Shown piece after piece: positions 38,704 through 47,642 of a stretch of DNA of 64,000 nt. The position numbers were made by a program, and so were the translations under genes. How positions within the stretch are numbered: the stretch's first letter is position 1; each line of letters starts with the position of its first letter. The stretch comes from Methylomonas aurea (GTDB lineage Bacteria > Pseudomonadota > Gammaproteobacteria > Methylococcales > Methylomonadaceae): the NCBI RefSeq assembly GCF_024505045.1, contig NZ_JANIBM010000002.1, positions 186,001 to 250,000 on the forward strand. Reading direction: 5' to 3'. The notes under the pieces were generated by a model, which was given only the letters and a program-made list of their open reading frames with translations, was not told the origin of the DNA and made no database searches.

Positions 38704-39261
38704 ATGGGATTCCGAAACAAACGCTGGCGGATTTATGCGCGGATAGTGCTGCTGTTGCCGGCGTTATTCGGCCCGACCTTTGCCGGCGCGAACGCTGCGC
38801 GGGCAGTCGAGGCCAGCGAGTTGATCCGGGCGTCGATAATCGAAAAGATTGCCCGCTTCATTACTTGGCCGGAATGGAGCGGAGAACAGTTCACTTTGTG
38901 CGTATCGGCCAAAGCGCCATTGCTTCCCGCTATCCAAAATTATTACGCCAATGAAACCTTGGCGAATAAGCCTGTCAAACTGTCGATTTTCGAGAAGGCC
39001 GCTGAAGTTACCGGTTGCCAGATCGTTTACGTCAACGTCGAGTTGAAAGACCAGTTGGCCGCTATCGTCGAGACCGTGCAGAACCAACCGGTACTGCTGG
39101 TCGTGGAAAACAAGAACGCCGCCGAGCAGGGAGCCCACATCGACTTTTTCATCGACAACAATAAAATCAATTTGGAAGTCAACCGCACCGCGCTGAACAA
39201 CAGCGGCCTCAGCGCCAGTTACCATTTATTGAAGGTGGCAAACCTTGTTGGCCCTAATTAA
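38704..39261 (+). CDS. YfiR/HmsC-like periplasmic protein (DUF4154)
   Basis: A 185-residue protein from ATG 38704 with an N-terminal signal sequence (helix around ARIVLLLPALFGPTFAGA). The mature part matches the YfiR family: ASELIRASIIEKIARFITWPEW at the start, FTLCVSAKAPL, TGCQIVYVNVE, PVLLVVENKNAAEQGAHIDFFIDNNKINLEVNR. In Pseudomonas, YfiR holds the diguanylate cyclase YfiN inactive from the periplasm and is itself controlled by an outer-membrane partner. Here the upstream gene is a TonB receptor and the downstream gene (17-base overlap) a YfiN-like protein. Confidence 0.88.
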   Translation: MGFRNKRWRIYARIVLLLPALFGPTFAGANAARAVEASELIRASIIEKIARFITWPEWSGEQFTLCVSAKAPLLPAIQNYYANETLANKPVKLSIFEKAAEVTGCQIVYVNVELKDQLAAIVETVQNQPVLLVVENKNAAEQGAHIDFFIDNNKINLEVNRTALNNSGLSASYHLLKVANLVGPN

Positions 39262-42055
39262 ACGCCGGCTGAGCAGGCAACCGTTACGGCGCCGATTGCT
39301 GTGGGTGGTCATGTTTGTGGTATTGACCACGATTACCAGCACCTTGTTGTTTTTGTACTGGAAAAAAAATATCCAACAGCGAGAGGATTTCGTTCATGCC
39401 AATTTGGCGTTAGCCAAGCTGGTATCGGAGTTTACAGTTTTTCCGCTGGTTTTCGACGATAAGTCCGGCGTCGAGGAACAATTGAGCCCGTTGTTCAAAG
39501 ACCCCCGCGTCGTCTATTTGCGCCTGCAGAAAGGCAACGAGGTGGTCTCCAAGTACGACCCGTTTGCATTGGATGAAACTCTACCGGCCGGATTGGAAAA
39601 TCGGGAATGGGTCTGGGGTGCCCGACATTTTTATTTCAAAGTGCCGATCATGCAAAACGACCGGCAACTGGGGATTTTACAAGGTGCCTTTCGCCTCGAC
39701 GAACTGATAACACAGCAATTGCAGGAATTGCGCTTTATGCTGCTGGTGCTGGGCATTGCTATGGTTTGCAGTTACAGTCTGGCCTTAAGTTTGCGCCGCT
39801 TCATCATGGCGCCGATTACACGGTTGGAACAGCACACTCGGCAGAGTGCCGATAAAGCTCACTGCGGCGACCTTCTACTACCGGGACCGCAAACCAACGA
39901 CGAAATCAGCCGATTGTACGAAGCATTCAATTTGCTAATGCAACGGGTACAACAACGGGAAGCCGAGATTCTGCGTTTCAATAGTGAGCTTGAAATCAAA
40001 ATAGGCCAACGTACCGAGCAACTACGGGCAAAATCGGAAGAGTTGGACAATTATTTCAATTACGCCCTGGATTTATTTTTGATTGCCGATTTCGGCGGCA
40101 TTATCCGCAAGATCAATCCGCAGTGGCAGGAGCTCCTGGGATATGCGACGGCCGAAATGGAAGGTCGGCCGTTTATGCAGTTTGTGCATCCGGACGATTG
40201 GGGCAAAACGCAGGAAGCGATGCGATTTCTAACCGAACACAACCCGCTGAGAGATTTTGTCAACCGCTATCGGCATCTGGACGGATCTTTCCGTTGGATC
40301 GAGTGGTCCTGTATCCCCAAGGATGGTGTGATATATGCGGCGGCGCGCGATATCACCGATCACAAACGGGCGGAGGAGCATTTGCGCCTAGCCAGTTCGG
40401 TGTACCAGAACAGCAGCGAGGCGATGGTCGTCGCCGATCCGGAAAACAATATTCTGTCCGTGAATCCGGCGTTTTCCACCATTACCGGTTACGGCCCGGA
40501 CGAGGTCGTCGGAAAAAGCCCGAACTTGTTGGATTCCGGCAAGCACGATGCCGAGTTCTACCAAAACGTCTGGCTGCAACTGGAGCGCACCGGCTATTGG
40601 CAAGGCGAGGTTCAGATACGCCATAAAAATGGCGAAACCTATGTGCAGTGGCTGACTTTGAACAACGTCTACGACGACGACGGCCGCGTCATTCGCCGCG
40701 TCGCGCTGTTCTACGATATTACCGAAAAGAAGAAAACCGAGGAACAGATCTGGTTTCAGGCCAATTACGACCCATTGACCAACCTGCCTAACCGGCGCCT
40801 GTTCGCCGACCGCTTGCAGCATGAAATCCGCAAGGTTAAGCGGGAAAAACAGTATCTGGTGCTGTTTTTTCTGGATTTGGACCGGTTCAAGGAAGTCAAC
40901 GACACCTTCGGCCACCGGATGGGCGACGCCTTGCTGGTCGATGCCGCCAAGCGTATCCGCGGTTGCATCCGCGAGACCGATACCGTCGCTCGTTTGGGCG
41001 GCGACGAATTCACCGTGATCGTCAGTGAATTGGCTGACGTCGGCGACGTCGACCGTATCGCCCAGGCTGTCATCGATGTGCTCAGCCAGCCGTATTTTTT
41101 CGATAACCGCCACGTTTACGTGTCGGCGAGCATCGGTATTGCCGTCTACCCGTCCGATGCCGAGGACGCCGACGATCTGGTGCGTTATGCCGATCAGGCC
41201 ATGTATGCAGCCAAAAACAAGGGCCGCAATGGATTTTGTTATTTCACGCCCAGCATGCAGGAAGCTTCGCAAAAACGCATGCTGATTTTGACCGACCTGC
41301 ATTCGGCGATTCAGCGCGGCGAGCTGCAGGTCTACTATCAGCCCATCCTCAATCTGCAAACCGGCCGCATCTACAAGGCGGAAGCGCTGATCCGCTGGCG
41401 GCACCCGCAGCGCGGTCTGATCAACCCCGCCGAATTCATTCCGATCGCCGAGGAACACGGCCTGATCCAGGAGATCGGCGAATGGGTATTCCGCCAGGTG
41501 GCCAGCCAACTCCAGTCGCTACAGGCCGAACACCAAACCCGGTTCCAGATCTCGGTAAACGTGTCGCCACTGCAATTCCAGGGCCTGGACAATTATTTGG
41601 CGCATTGGCCGGTTTATTTGGAGAAAAACGGCGTTTGCCAAGACAACGTCATCATCGAGATTACCGAAGGCCTGCTGCTGGAAGCCAACGACAAGGTGGC
41701 GGAACAATTGCTGCATTTCGCCAGAAATAACATGCAGATTGCGATAGACGATTTCGGTACCGGCTACTCCTCCTTGTCCTATCTGAAGAAGTTCGATATC
41801 GACTATCTGAAAGTCGACAAGTCTTTCATCTTCCATTTGGCGGCCGATTCCGACGATCTGGCCTTGACCAAAGCCATCGTGATCATGGCCCACCAGTTGG
41901 GGCTGAAAGTCATTGCCGAGGGCGTCGAAACCGAACAACAACGGCAATTGCTGATGGAAATGGACTGCGACTACGCCCAAGGCTATTTGATCGCAAAACC
42001 GATGCCGGCTGACCAATTCGCCGGTTTTTTGCGGGCAAACGTCGTTTGCGATTGA
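39245..42055 (+). CDS. YfiN-like CHASE8-HAMP-PAS-PAS-GGDEF-EAL c-di-GMP protein
   Basis: A 936-residue membrane protein from TTG 39245, overlapping the yfiR-like gene. Transmembrane helices near residues 18-40 and 160-182 flank a periplasmic CHASE8-like domain (FVHANLALAKLVSEFTVFPLVFDD). A HAMP domain (about 185-240), a coiled coil, two PAS domains (about 260-375 and 380-495), GGDEF (RLGGDEF about residue 584) and EAL (AEALIRWRHP about 713; DDFGTGYSSLSYLKKFDID) follow. Both catalytic motifs are intact, so it could make or break c-di-GMP. YfiN of Pseudomonas has the same periplasmic and HAMP parts but no EAL or PAS. Confidence 0.9.
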   Translation: MLALIKRRLSRQPLRRRLLWVVMFVVLTTITSTLLFLYWKKNIQQREDFVHANLALAKLVSEFTVFPLVFDDKSGVEEQLSPLFKDPRVVYLRLQKGNEVVSKYDPFALDETLPAGLENREWVWGARHFYFKVPIMQNDRQLGILQGAFRLDELITQQLQELRFMLLVLGIAMVCSYSLALSLRRFIMAPITRLEQHTRQSADKAHCGDLLLPGPQTNDEISRLYEAFNLLMQRVQQREAEILRFNSELEIKIGQRTEQLRAKSEELDNYFNYALDLFLIADFGGIIRKINPQWQELLGYATAEMEGRPFMQFVHPDDWGKTQEAMRFLTEHNPLRDFVNRYRHLDGSFRWIEWSCIPKDGVIYAAARDITDHKRAEEHLRLASSVYQNSSEAMVVADPENNILSVNPAFSTITGYGPDEVVGKSPNLLDSGKHDAEFYQNVWLQLERTGYWQGEVQIRHKNGETYVQWLTLNNVYDDDGRVIRRVALFYDITEKKKTEEQIWFQANYDPLTNLPNRRLFADRLQHEIRKVKREKQYLVLFFLDLDRFKEVNDTFGHRMGDALLVDAAKRIRGCIRETDTVARLGGDEFTVIVSELADVGDVDRIAQAVIDVLSQPYFFDNRHVYVSASIGIAVYPSDAEDADDLVRYADQAMYAAKNKGRNGFCYFTPSMQEASQKRMLILTDLHSAIQRGELQVYYQPILNLQTGRIYKAEALIRWRHPQRGLINPAEFIPIAEEHGLIQEIGEWVFRQVASQLQSLQAEHQTRFQISVNVSPLQFQGLDNYLAHWPVYLEKNGVCQDNVIIEITEGLLLEANDKVAEQLLHFARNNMQIAIDDFGTGYSSLSYLKKFDIDYLKVDKSFIFHLAADSDDLALTKAIVIMAHQLGLKVIAEGVETEQQRQLLMEMDCDYAQGYLIAKPMPADQFAGFLRANVVCD

Positions 42056-42360
42056 CGATCAAGCTTTCTGCGTCCAACGGCTGAAATACGTTCGGTCCGC
42101 TTAGCTATTTTTTTGCAGCTGGAAGTGCAAACAACTCAATAATGGGGGCTTGACATACAGGATGGGGCAAAACTGACTGCGGTCGATCATCCGGCTTGTT
42201 ATTAGGATCGCCGTTTTTTCGAATTCCAACGGAGGTTTTATAAAAAAGCCGCCGGAAACCGGCGTTCGGCCAATTCATATTTGACCATCAAACAAATCAA
42301 GCATTCGCCTTGTTCGCAAGCGCATTTAGGGGTCAGCGCTTTGGCGTATACCTAATTTAC
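42056..42360. other. Intergenic region upstream of tRNA-Asp
   Basis: About 300 bases with no long gene. It contains a leftward terminator-like hairpin (42241-42264) and a short Cys-rich minus-strand reading frame (42238-42349) with no usable start, listed separately. The right end carries the tRNA promoter. Confidence 0.45.
42241..42264 (-). terminator. Orphan leftward intrinsic terminator
   Basis: On the minus strand CGCCGG (42264-42259), a TTT loop and CCGGCG (42255-42250) form a tight GC stem followed by GCTTTTTTA. This is a good intrinsic terminator for leftward transcription, yet no recognised minus-strand gene ends here. The TonB-YfiR-YfiN operon approaches from the left on the other strand, and there the A-run precedes the stem, so it does not suit that operon. 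Confidence 0.65.
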
Positions 42361-42388
42361 TTGACCAAGTTTAATCTCCTTGTATAAT
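42361..42388 (+). promoter_or_regulatory. Sigma70 promoter of tRNA-Asp
   Basis: TTGACC at 42361-42366 and a perfect TATAAT at 42383-42388 are 16 bases apart, with a GC-rich discriminator (GGGCGGC) just after, typical of stringently controlled stable-RNA promoters. The tRNA begins 18 bases downstream. Confidence 0.88.
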
Positions 42389-42405
42389 GGGCGGCTCACC
42401 AACGC

Positions 42406-42482
42406 GGAGCGGTAGTTCAGTTGGTTAGAATACCGGCCTGTCACGCCGGGGGTCGCGGGTTCGAGCCCCGTCCGCTCCGCCA
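42406..42482 (+). tRNA. tRNA-Asp (anticodon GUC)
   Basis: A 77-base cloverleaf: acceptor stem GGAGCGG pairs with CCGCTCC, D-arm around TAGTTCAGTTGGTTAGAA, anticodon arm CCGGC-CTGTCAC-GCCGG with anticodon GTC, and T-arm CGGGGTTCGA-type sequence (GCGGGTTCGAGCCCCG). The CCA end is encoded (42480-42482). A run of eight or more T follows at about 42485, which could end transcription. Confidence 0.97.
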
Positions 42483-42604
42483 ATCTTTTTTTTCTCTCCT
42501 TTCATCCTCGAAGCCACAAGAATTCCCTGGAATTTTCCTGGGTTGAAATGCTGGCCCAATTTTGTATCATCGCATTTCCCGCAGAAACTATAAGGAGAAA
42601 TGTC

Positions 42605-43033
42605 ATGAGCAGCTTGAGTCCATTTGTCGGCGGTAATCTGTTCGACGAGTTGTTTCGGGATATCAGTCCGGGCTATTTGGTCCGCCCTTTACACGGCGAT
42701 CCGTTGCCGGCGCAAATTAAAGTCGATATCAAAGAAAATCCGAACGAATATGTCGTTCACGCCGAATTGCCCGGCGCCGGTAAGGAAAACATCCACGTGC
42801 AGATCGAAGGCAATGTGGTCAGTATCCGCGCCGAAATCAGCCAGATCGACACCCAGAACAAGGACGACAAACCGTTACGCAGCGAGCGCTATTTTGGTCA
42901 GGTCTCGCGCAGTTTTCAGTTGCCGGTAGACATCGATCAAGGCGCTAGCAAAGCCCGCTACGACAACGGCATCCTGACCTTGAATCTGGTCAAAGCGCAA
43001 AGCAAAGGCGGCCAGCGTTTGAGCATCGATTAA
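42605..43033 (+). CDS. Small heat-shock protein Hsp20 (IbpA/HspA-like)
   Basis: A 142-residue protein from ATG 42605 after a strong ribosome site (ATAAGGAG). The alpha-crystallin domain spans about residues 38-132, with IKVDIKENPNEYVVHAELPG, RSERYFGQVSRSFQLP and the closing YDNGILTLNLVKAQ. The N-terminal arm (MSSLSPFVGGNLFDELFRDI) is typical of class A bacterial sHsps. It acts as an ATP-independent holdase. An in-frame extension from 42548 is unlikely. No clear sigma32 promoter could be assigned upstream. Confidence 0.93.
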   Translation: MSSLSPFVGGNLFDELFRDISPGYLVRPLHGDPLPAQIKVDIKENPNEYVVHAELPGAGKENIHVQIEGNVVSIRAEISQIDTQNKDDKPLRSERYFGQVSRSFQLPVDIDQGASKARYDNGILTLNLVKAQSKGGQRLSID

Positions 43034-43545
43034 CCGCTTGCCGGCGGCACAATCTGGCGGTAACGCCGCCAAATTATCTTGAAAGTTTCGGTCATGATCG
43101 GGTCGTCTTTGGCGACCCGATCGTCGATCACATCTTGCTCGAACCAGCCGCCTTCGTCTATTTCGTCGGCTGCCAATTGGAACGGCCCGTTATGTTGGGC
43201 TTGGTAGACTTGAATAAACTCCATGCCCAATTCCGGGCAAGCCTGCAGTTTAAATAGACTTCTCAAGTCCGTCGCGGCTATTCTCAACTCTTCTTCCAAC
43301 TCGCGCGGTGCGGAAGCATCGTAAGTCTCGCCGGCGTCGACATGGCCGGCGGCAGACGTGTCCCACAGGCCTTTGTTCAGATCTTTCAGCATCGAGCGTT
43401 TTTGCAGGAACAACTGGCCGCGGTCGTTAAACACTAGTATATGCACTGCGCGGTGACGCAGGCCGGTAGCGTGGATTTCGCGGCGCGGGCGCTGTTCCAG
43501 GATGCAGTCGAGTTCGTCGACTACGTCGAGCAGTTCGTTTGGCAT
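43030..43545 (-). CDS. Nudix hydrolase (YfcD-like)
   Basis: A 171-residue Nudix protein. The Nudix box GHVDAGETYDASAPRELEEE (about residues 77-96) carries the full set of Gly, Arg-Glu and Glu-Glu residues. The upstream HRAVHILVFNDRGQLFLQKRS resembles the YfcD/IPP-isomerase-like subgroup. Substrate is unknown. Its 3' end overlaps the convergent hsp20 gene by four bases, and its ATG is 68 bases from the divergent TetR gene. Confidence 0.88.
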   Translation of the reverse strand: MPNELLDVVDELDCILEQRPRREIHATGLRHRAVHILVFNDRGQLFLQKRSMLKDLNKGLWDTSAAGHVDAGETYDASAPRELEEELRIAATDLRSLFKLQACPELGMEFIQVYQAQHNGPFQLAADEIDEGGWFEQDVIDDRVAKDDPIMTETFKIIWRRYRQIVPPASG

Positions 43546-43612
43546 GTCAGCTATCGATTCCTATGGCAAGGTCGTGTATCGTAGCTGTATTTTTGCGGTT
43601 TATCGAACGAAT

Positions 43613-44236
43613 ATGGCAAGAAGAAGCGAGCATAGTCAGGAGCAGATCCGGGAAATGGTGCTGAAGGCGGCGGAAACCATTGTCATAGAGGACGGTTTCA
43701 ACGCTTTGACGGTCAGAAAGATCGCATTGGAGATCGGTTACACGGTCGGCAGCATCTACATGGTGTTCGCCAATATGAGCGACCTGGCAACCCACGTTAA
43801 GGCGCGGACTTTGGATCAACTTGCCGAACACCTGCAACAAAGCGTCTGCGACGGCGGCGCCGAACGGCAATTGATGGCGCTGGCTGATACCTACTTGCAA
43901 TTCGCGGCCCGCCATTTCAACCGCTGGCGGATGATTTTCGATGCTCAGAGCGACGCGCCGTTGCCTGATTGGTACCAAGCCAAGGTCGAACAAATGTTCG
44001 CGATTGCCGAAGCCTTGTTCGGACAATTAGGCCAGGACGTCTCCGCCGAGCGGAGCCGGCTGGCATCGCGTGCGTTGTGGAGCGGCGTACACGGCATCTG
44101 CATCCTGTCCCTGACCGGCGAGCAGCAAGCCGGCGAAGTCGAAGCCGCGAAAAAGGCGGTGGAGTTGTTGGTCTGGACTTTTATTCAGGGCTGGAAGATT
44201 GCGCCGAATCGGGCAAATGCCATACCACCAGAGTAG
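43613..44236 (+). CDS. TetR/AcrR-family transcriptional regulator
   Basis: A 207-residue regulator from ATG 43613 (MARRSEHSQEQIREMVL). The helix-turn-helix is FNALTVRKIALEIGYTVGSIYMVFANMSDLATHV (shown in part as ALEIGYTVGSIYMVF, about residue 45). A TetR C-terminal ligand domain follows (RHFNRWRMIFDAQ resembles the C-terminal domain of PaaR/WHG-type regulators). Its tail overlaps the end of the convergent lplT gene by 56 bases. Given lplT-aas next to it, phospholipid or fatty-acid regulation is a reasonable guess only. Confidence 0.87.
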   Translation: MARRSEHSQEQIREMVLKAAETIVIEDGFNALTVRKIALEIGYTVGSIYMVFANMSDLATHVKARTLDQLAEHLQQSVCDGGAERQLMALADTYLQFAARHFNRWRMIFDAQSDAPLPDWYQAKVEQMFAIAEALFGQLGQDVSAERSRLASRALWSGVHGICILSLTGEQQAGEVEAAKKAVELLVWTFIQGWKIAPNRANAIPPE

Positions 44237-45353
44237 TTGCCGTAAACAATATCACGCCCAATCCGACCAGGGCGGCGACCGGAGTCACCTGTTCCGCTGC
44301 GGCCAGGGTATAGCAACCGACCGCCAGCAACATTGCCGCATTCTGAAAGAAGTTCTGCATCGCCACCGCACCGCCGCTACCTATGCTTTGCTGGCCGATT
44401 TCCTGCAAGGCGGCGTTGATCGGCACGATAAATAATCCGCCGGCGGTTCCCATCAAAAACAATACGCCGCGCGCCGGCCAAATCGCGTCGGTAAAGCTTA
44501 ATGAAACAATCAGCGCGCTCATTGCATAGGCCGGTATCCGTGCCCGGCGCAAGTGTTCCAGCGGAATCAAATGCGGTGCCAGTGCAGAGCCGGCGATGAT
44601 GCCCAATGCCAGGAATAGCGTTAGGTTGGCGATGTCGCTGGCATTGTGCAGCATTAACACCAACGGCGCCCAAGCGATGATGATGACCCGGACGCTAGCC
44701 GCCGCCGCCCAAAACAGGGAAGCGCCCAACACCGCGAAACGCGAGCGCGGCACCGACAGAAAATCTTTGACCTCGCGGTAGAACAGCAGGATTTTCGAAC
44801 CGCCGCCGATCGTTTTGCGCATTCCCGTCGGCAAAAACAGCGTTGTGGCGGCAGACACCGAGTACAGGCCGATCGTGGCCAGCAATGCCCAAGTCACAGA
44901 TTGGTCGGCCAGTTTGGCGCCGACCAGCATGCCGGTCAGGATCGCTAAAATCGTCGAGCCCTCGACCCAGCTATTGGCTTTGACTAAGGCATCATGTCCG
45001 GCCAATTCCGGCAATATGCCATATTTGGCCGGGCTGTAGAGCGTGGCGCCGACGCCGACCAGGCAATAAGCCAGCAAAGGTTCGACTTTGATCAGCAATA
45101 ACCCGGCGCCGCCGGCTTTGATCAGATTCGCGATGATCAATACCCGCGACTTAGGTTGGCTGTCGGCAAAGCCGCCCGCCCAAGGCGCCAAAGCTACGAA
45201 AGCCACCAAAAACACACTCTGCAATGCCGGCACGTACCAACTGGCCGGCTCCGCTTGTTGCATCACCATTGCAATGACCGTGAACAAAATGGCGTTATCG
45301 GCAAAGGCCGAGAGAAATTGCGCAACCAGCAACGGGTAAATGGATTTGTTCAT
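44181..45353 (-). CDS. lplT: Lysophospholipid transporter LplT
   Basis: A 390-residue MFS protein with about twelve transmembrane helices. NKSIYPLLVAQFLSAFADNA at the start, GVGATLYSPAKYGILPEL and GTAGGLFIVPINAALQEIGQ are LplT hallmarks. It flips lysophosphatidylethanolamine across the inner membrane to Aas for reacylation. aas lies immediately upstream (37-base gap) in the same operon, as in E. coli where the pair is adjacent or fused. Confidence 0.93.
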   Translation of the reverse strand: MNKSIYPLLVAQFLSAFADNAILFTVIAMVMQQAEPASWYVPALQSVFLVAFVALAPWAGGFADSQPKSRVLIIANLIKAGGAGLLLIKVEPLLAYCLVGVGATLYSPAKYGILPELAGHDALVKANSWVEGSTILAILTGMLVGAKLADQSVTWALLATIGLYSVSAATTLFLPTGMRKTIGGGSKILLFYREVKDFLSVPRSRFAVLGASLFWAAAASVRVIIIAWAPLVLMLHNASDIANLTLFLALGIIAGSALAPHLIPLEHLRRARIPAYAMSALIVSLSFTDAIWPARGVLFLMGTAGGLFIVPINAALQEIGQQSIGSGGAVAMQNFFQNAAMLLAVGCYTLAAAEQVTPVAALVGLGVILFTATTLVVWHLPDSAQSSSPE

Positions 45354-45389
45354 GGCAGGGGCATCGGTCTGAATCGGTTGCGGAATGGA

Positions 45390-47561
45390 TTATTGGTTTT
45401 CGTCTGCACTATGGGTTTGGGTCAGCTTTTCCGCCAACGCTGTCGAACCCGGATAGTCGGTTTTACCGGTCGCCAACACCGGCAGTTTTTCCAGCACGAA
45501 CAATTTTTTCGGCAGATTGATGGCCGCGACGCCCGGTGCGGCCTCGGCTAGGTGCTTCAACGTTGCGTTGCGCTGCGTCGTCAGCAGGATGATTTGCTCG
45601 CCCTTGCGCGGGTCGGGCAGGCTGACCGCGGCGTGTTGCGCCTCCGGCCAGGCCTGGATTGCCAATTGCTCGACCGCCGTCAGCGATACCATTTCGCCGC
45701 CGACCTTGGCAAAGCGCTTGCTGCGGCCGCGGATATGGATGAAGCCCTCCTCGTCGACGTGGACAATGTCGCCGGTATCGTACCAACCCTCGCCGTAGAG
45801 GGGCGAACTGGGCGGTGTCAACACGCCGGGATTGTCCGGCAACAAATAGCCTTTCATGATGTTGGGGCCGGCGACGTGCAGTCGGCCGGCGCCTTCGATG
45901 CCCGGTACCGGCTCCAGGTGGTGCAGCATGTCGGGCATGAAGCGGCCGACGCTGCCGGCTTTGTAATCCATCGGCGTGTTGACCGACGTGACCGGAGCCG
46001 TTTCGGTCGCGCCGTAACCTTCCAGAATCCGGATGCCGAATTTGTTCAGCCACAGGGCGCGGGTGGTTTCCTGCAATTTTTCGGCGCCGGCCACGACATA
46101 ACGCATCTTGTAAAAATCGTAAGGGTGGGCTTTTTTTGCGTATGCCGCCAGGAAGGTGTTGGTACCGAACATGATCGTGGCGCCGACCTCGTAGGCCATT
46201 TCCGGAATCACCGCGTAATGCAGCGGGGAAGGGTAGAAAAAGCTGACCATGCCGTTCAACACCGACATCATCGTGCCGACGGTGAAACCGAAGGAATGGA
46301 ACATCGGCAGGAAATTCAACACCACGTCGCCCGGGCCGAAATCGATGCGGGCGCGAATCTGTTTATGGTTGGCCAGAATGTTGGCATGCGACAGCACGAC
46401 ACCTTTCGGCAATCCCTCAGAGCCGGAAGTGAACAGTACTACGGCCGCGTCGTCGGCATCGTATTCCCGGCTTTTGTACCAGAGTCGGGCGGTCTTGCCC
46501 TGCAGCCACGCCGCCGCTTTGTCGAAGCCGGTCAGCGCCGCCGCCAGGTCCTCCAGATAGACCAAGTTCACTTGCTCAGCCAGCGCATCCGCTTCGGTTT
46601 GCAAATGCGCGGCTTCGATGAATTTGCGCGAGGTCAGTACGGTTTTGACCCGGCCGGTACGGCAGGCTGCAGCCATCCCGGCCGCGCCCAGCGAGTAATT
46701 CAGCATGGCCGGCGTGCACCGGTAAAGTTGCAGGCCCAATATCACATTCAAGGTTTTGCAACTATTCGGCAGCAACACGCCGACGTTTTCGCCGGATTTG
46801 CTAATCGATTTCACCAATTTGCCGACCGCAATGCTGCGCGCGATCAAGGCGTCGTAACTGACCGGTTTGCGTTCCAGATCTTCGGCAATGGCATAGTTGC
46901 CGCCGAAAATGGTGCGGGCTTCCAGTAACGCGGCAAAAATGGTTTGTCGGTAATGACTGGTGGCAAACATCATTTCCGTCATGATGTCGGACAAAATATG
47001 GCCGCTATGTTTGCGGCGGGCTTTGCCGGTCACGTCGCCGTGGGTTTCGATTCGGGTTGGGGGCAGGATGTGGATGGTGATGCGCGGAAACCAACGTTGT
47101 CTGACTTTGTCGCCCAATTTGGAGAAGCGACTGAACTCGGCGCCGTCAATCCGCACTGGCAATAACGTGGCACCGGATTTGTCGGCGACCATGCCCGTGC
47201 CATCGTATATCTTCATCAAACTGCCGGTGGTCGTGATTCGCCCTTCCGGAAAAATCACGGTTTTGGTGTCCTGTTGCATGTGATGGATCAGGGCTTTCAA
47301 TGACAACGGATGGGTTGGGTCCATCGGGAACACTTTCGACAGCTTCAAGAACGGTTTCAGCCACCAGCGTTCGGAGATGTGGGTATTGATCGCGAACGTG
47401 ATATCGTCCGGTAAAAACACACCCAATAGCAACGGATCGAGAAACGAGGTGTGGTTGGCGACGATCAGCACCCGGTTGCCGGCTGCGGCGTAATTCTCCA
47501 GACCGTTGACCTTAACCCGGTACAACAGGCTTAACAGCCAGCGCAATACGATTTTCAACAT
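45390..47561 (-). CDS. aas: Bifunctional acyl-ACP synthetase / lysophospholipid acyltransferase Aas
   Basis: A 723-residue two-domain enzyme. The N-terminal PlsC-like acyltransferase has the HX4D motif ANHTSFLDPLLLG and FPEGRITTTG (residues 1-200). The AMP-binding acyl-ACP synthetase domain has VVLFTSGSEGLPKGVVLSH (about residue 375), EGYGATETAPV and GWYDTGDIVHVDEEGF. It reacylates lyso-PE with acyl groups loaded onto ACP, on the inner face of the membrane. It leads the aas-lplT operon from a clear sigma70 promoter at 47614-47642 overlapped by a palindrome. Confidence 0.94.
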   Translation of the reverse strand: MLKIVLRWLLSLLYRVKVNGLENYAAAGNRVLIVANHTSFLDPLLLGVFLPDDITFAINTHISERWWLKPFLKLSKVFPMDPTHPLSLKALIHHMQQDTKTVIFPEGRITTTGSLMKIYDGTGMVADKSGATLLPVRIDGAEFSRFSKLGDKVRQRWFPRITIHILPPTRIETHGDVTGKARRKHSGHILSDIMTEMMFATSHYRQTIFAALLEARTIFGGNYAIAEDLERKPVSYDALIARSIAVGKLVKSISKSGENVGVLLPNSCKTLNVILGLQLYRCTPAMLNYSLGAAGMAAACRTGRVKTVLTSRKFIEAAHLQTEADALAEQVNLVYLEDLAAALTGFDKAAAWLQGKTARLWYKSREYDADDAAVVLFTSGSEGLPKGVVLSHANILANHKQIRARIDFGPGDVVLNFLPMFHSFGFTVGTMMSVLNGMVSFFYPSPLHYAVIPEMAYEVGATIMFGTNTFLAAYAKKAHPYDFYKMRYVVAGAEKLQETTRALWLNKFGIRILEGYGATETAPVTSVNTPMDYKAGSVGRFMPDMLHHLEPVPGIEGAGRLHVAGPNIMKGYLLPDNPGVLTPPSSPLYGEGWYDTGDIVHVDEEGFIHIRGRSKRFAKVGGEMVSLTAVEQLAIQAWPEAQHAAVSLPDPRKGEQIILLTTQRNATLKHLAEAAPGVAAINLPKKLFVLEKLPVLATGKTDYPGSTALAEKLTQTHSADENQ

Positions 47562-47613
47562 AAATTTCCTCCCCGGCGCAGTTTAGCAGACAGTAGCGAT
47601 AAAGACCGCGGCT

Positions 47614-47642
47614 ACTATAAAATCAAATTAAACAATGTTCAA
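47614..47642 (-). promoter_or_regulatory. Sigma70 promoter of aas-lplT
   Basis: On the minus strand TTGAAC (47642-47637) and TATAGT (47619-47614) are separated by 17 bases, a near-consensus pair. Transcription would begin about 45 bases before the aas start codon. Confidence 0.72.

Noticed and set aside
45552-46928. 458-codon open frame on the plus strand
   Set aside because: Antisense to aas, whose domains are complete; composition is typical of a shadow frame in GC-rich DNA.
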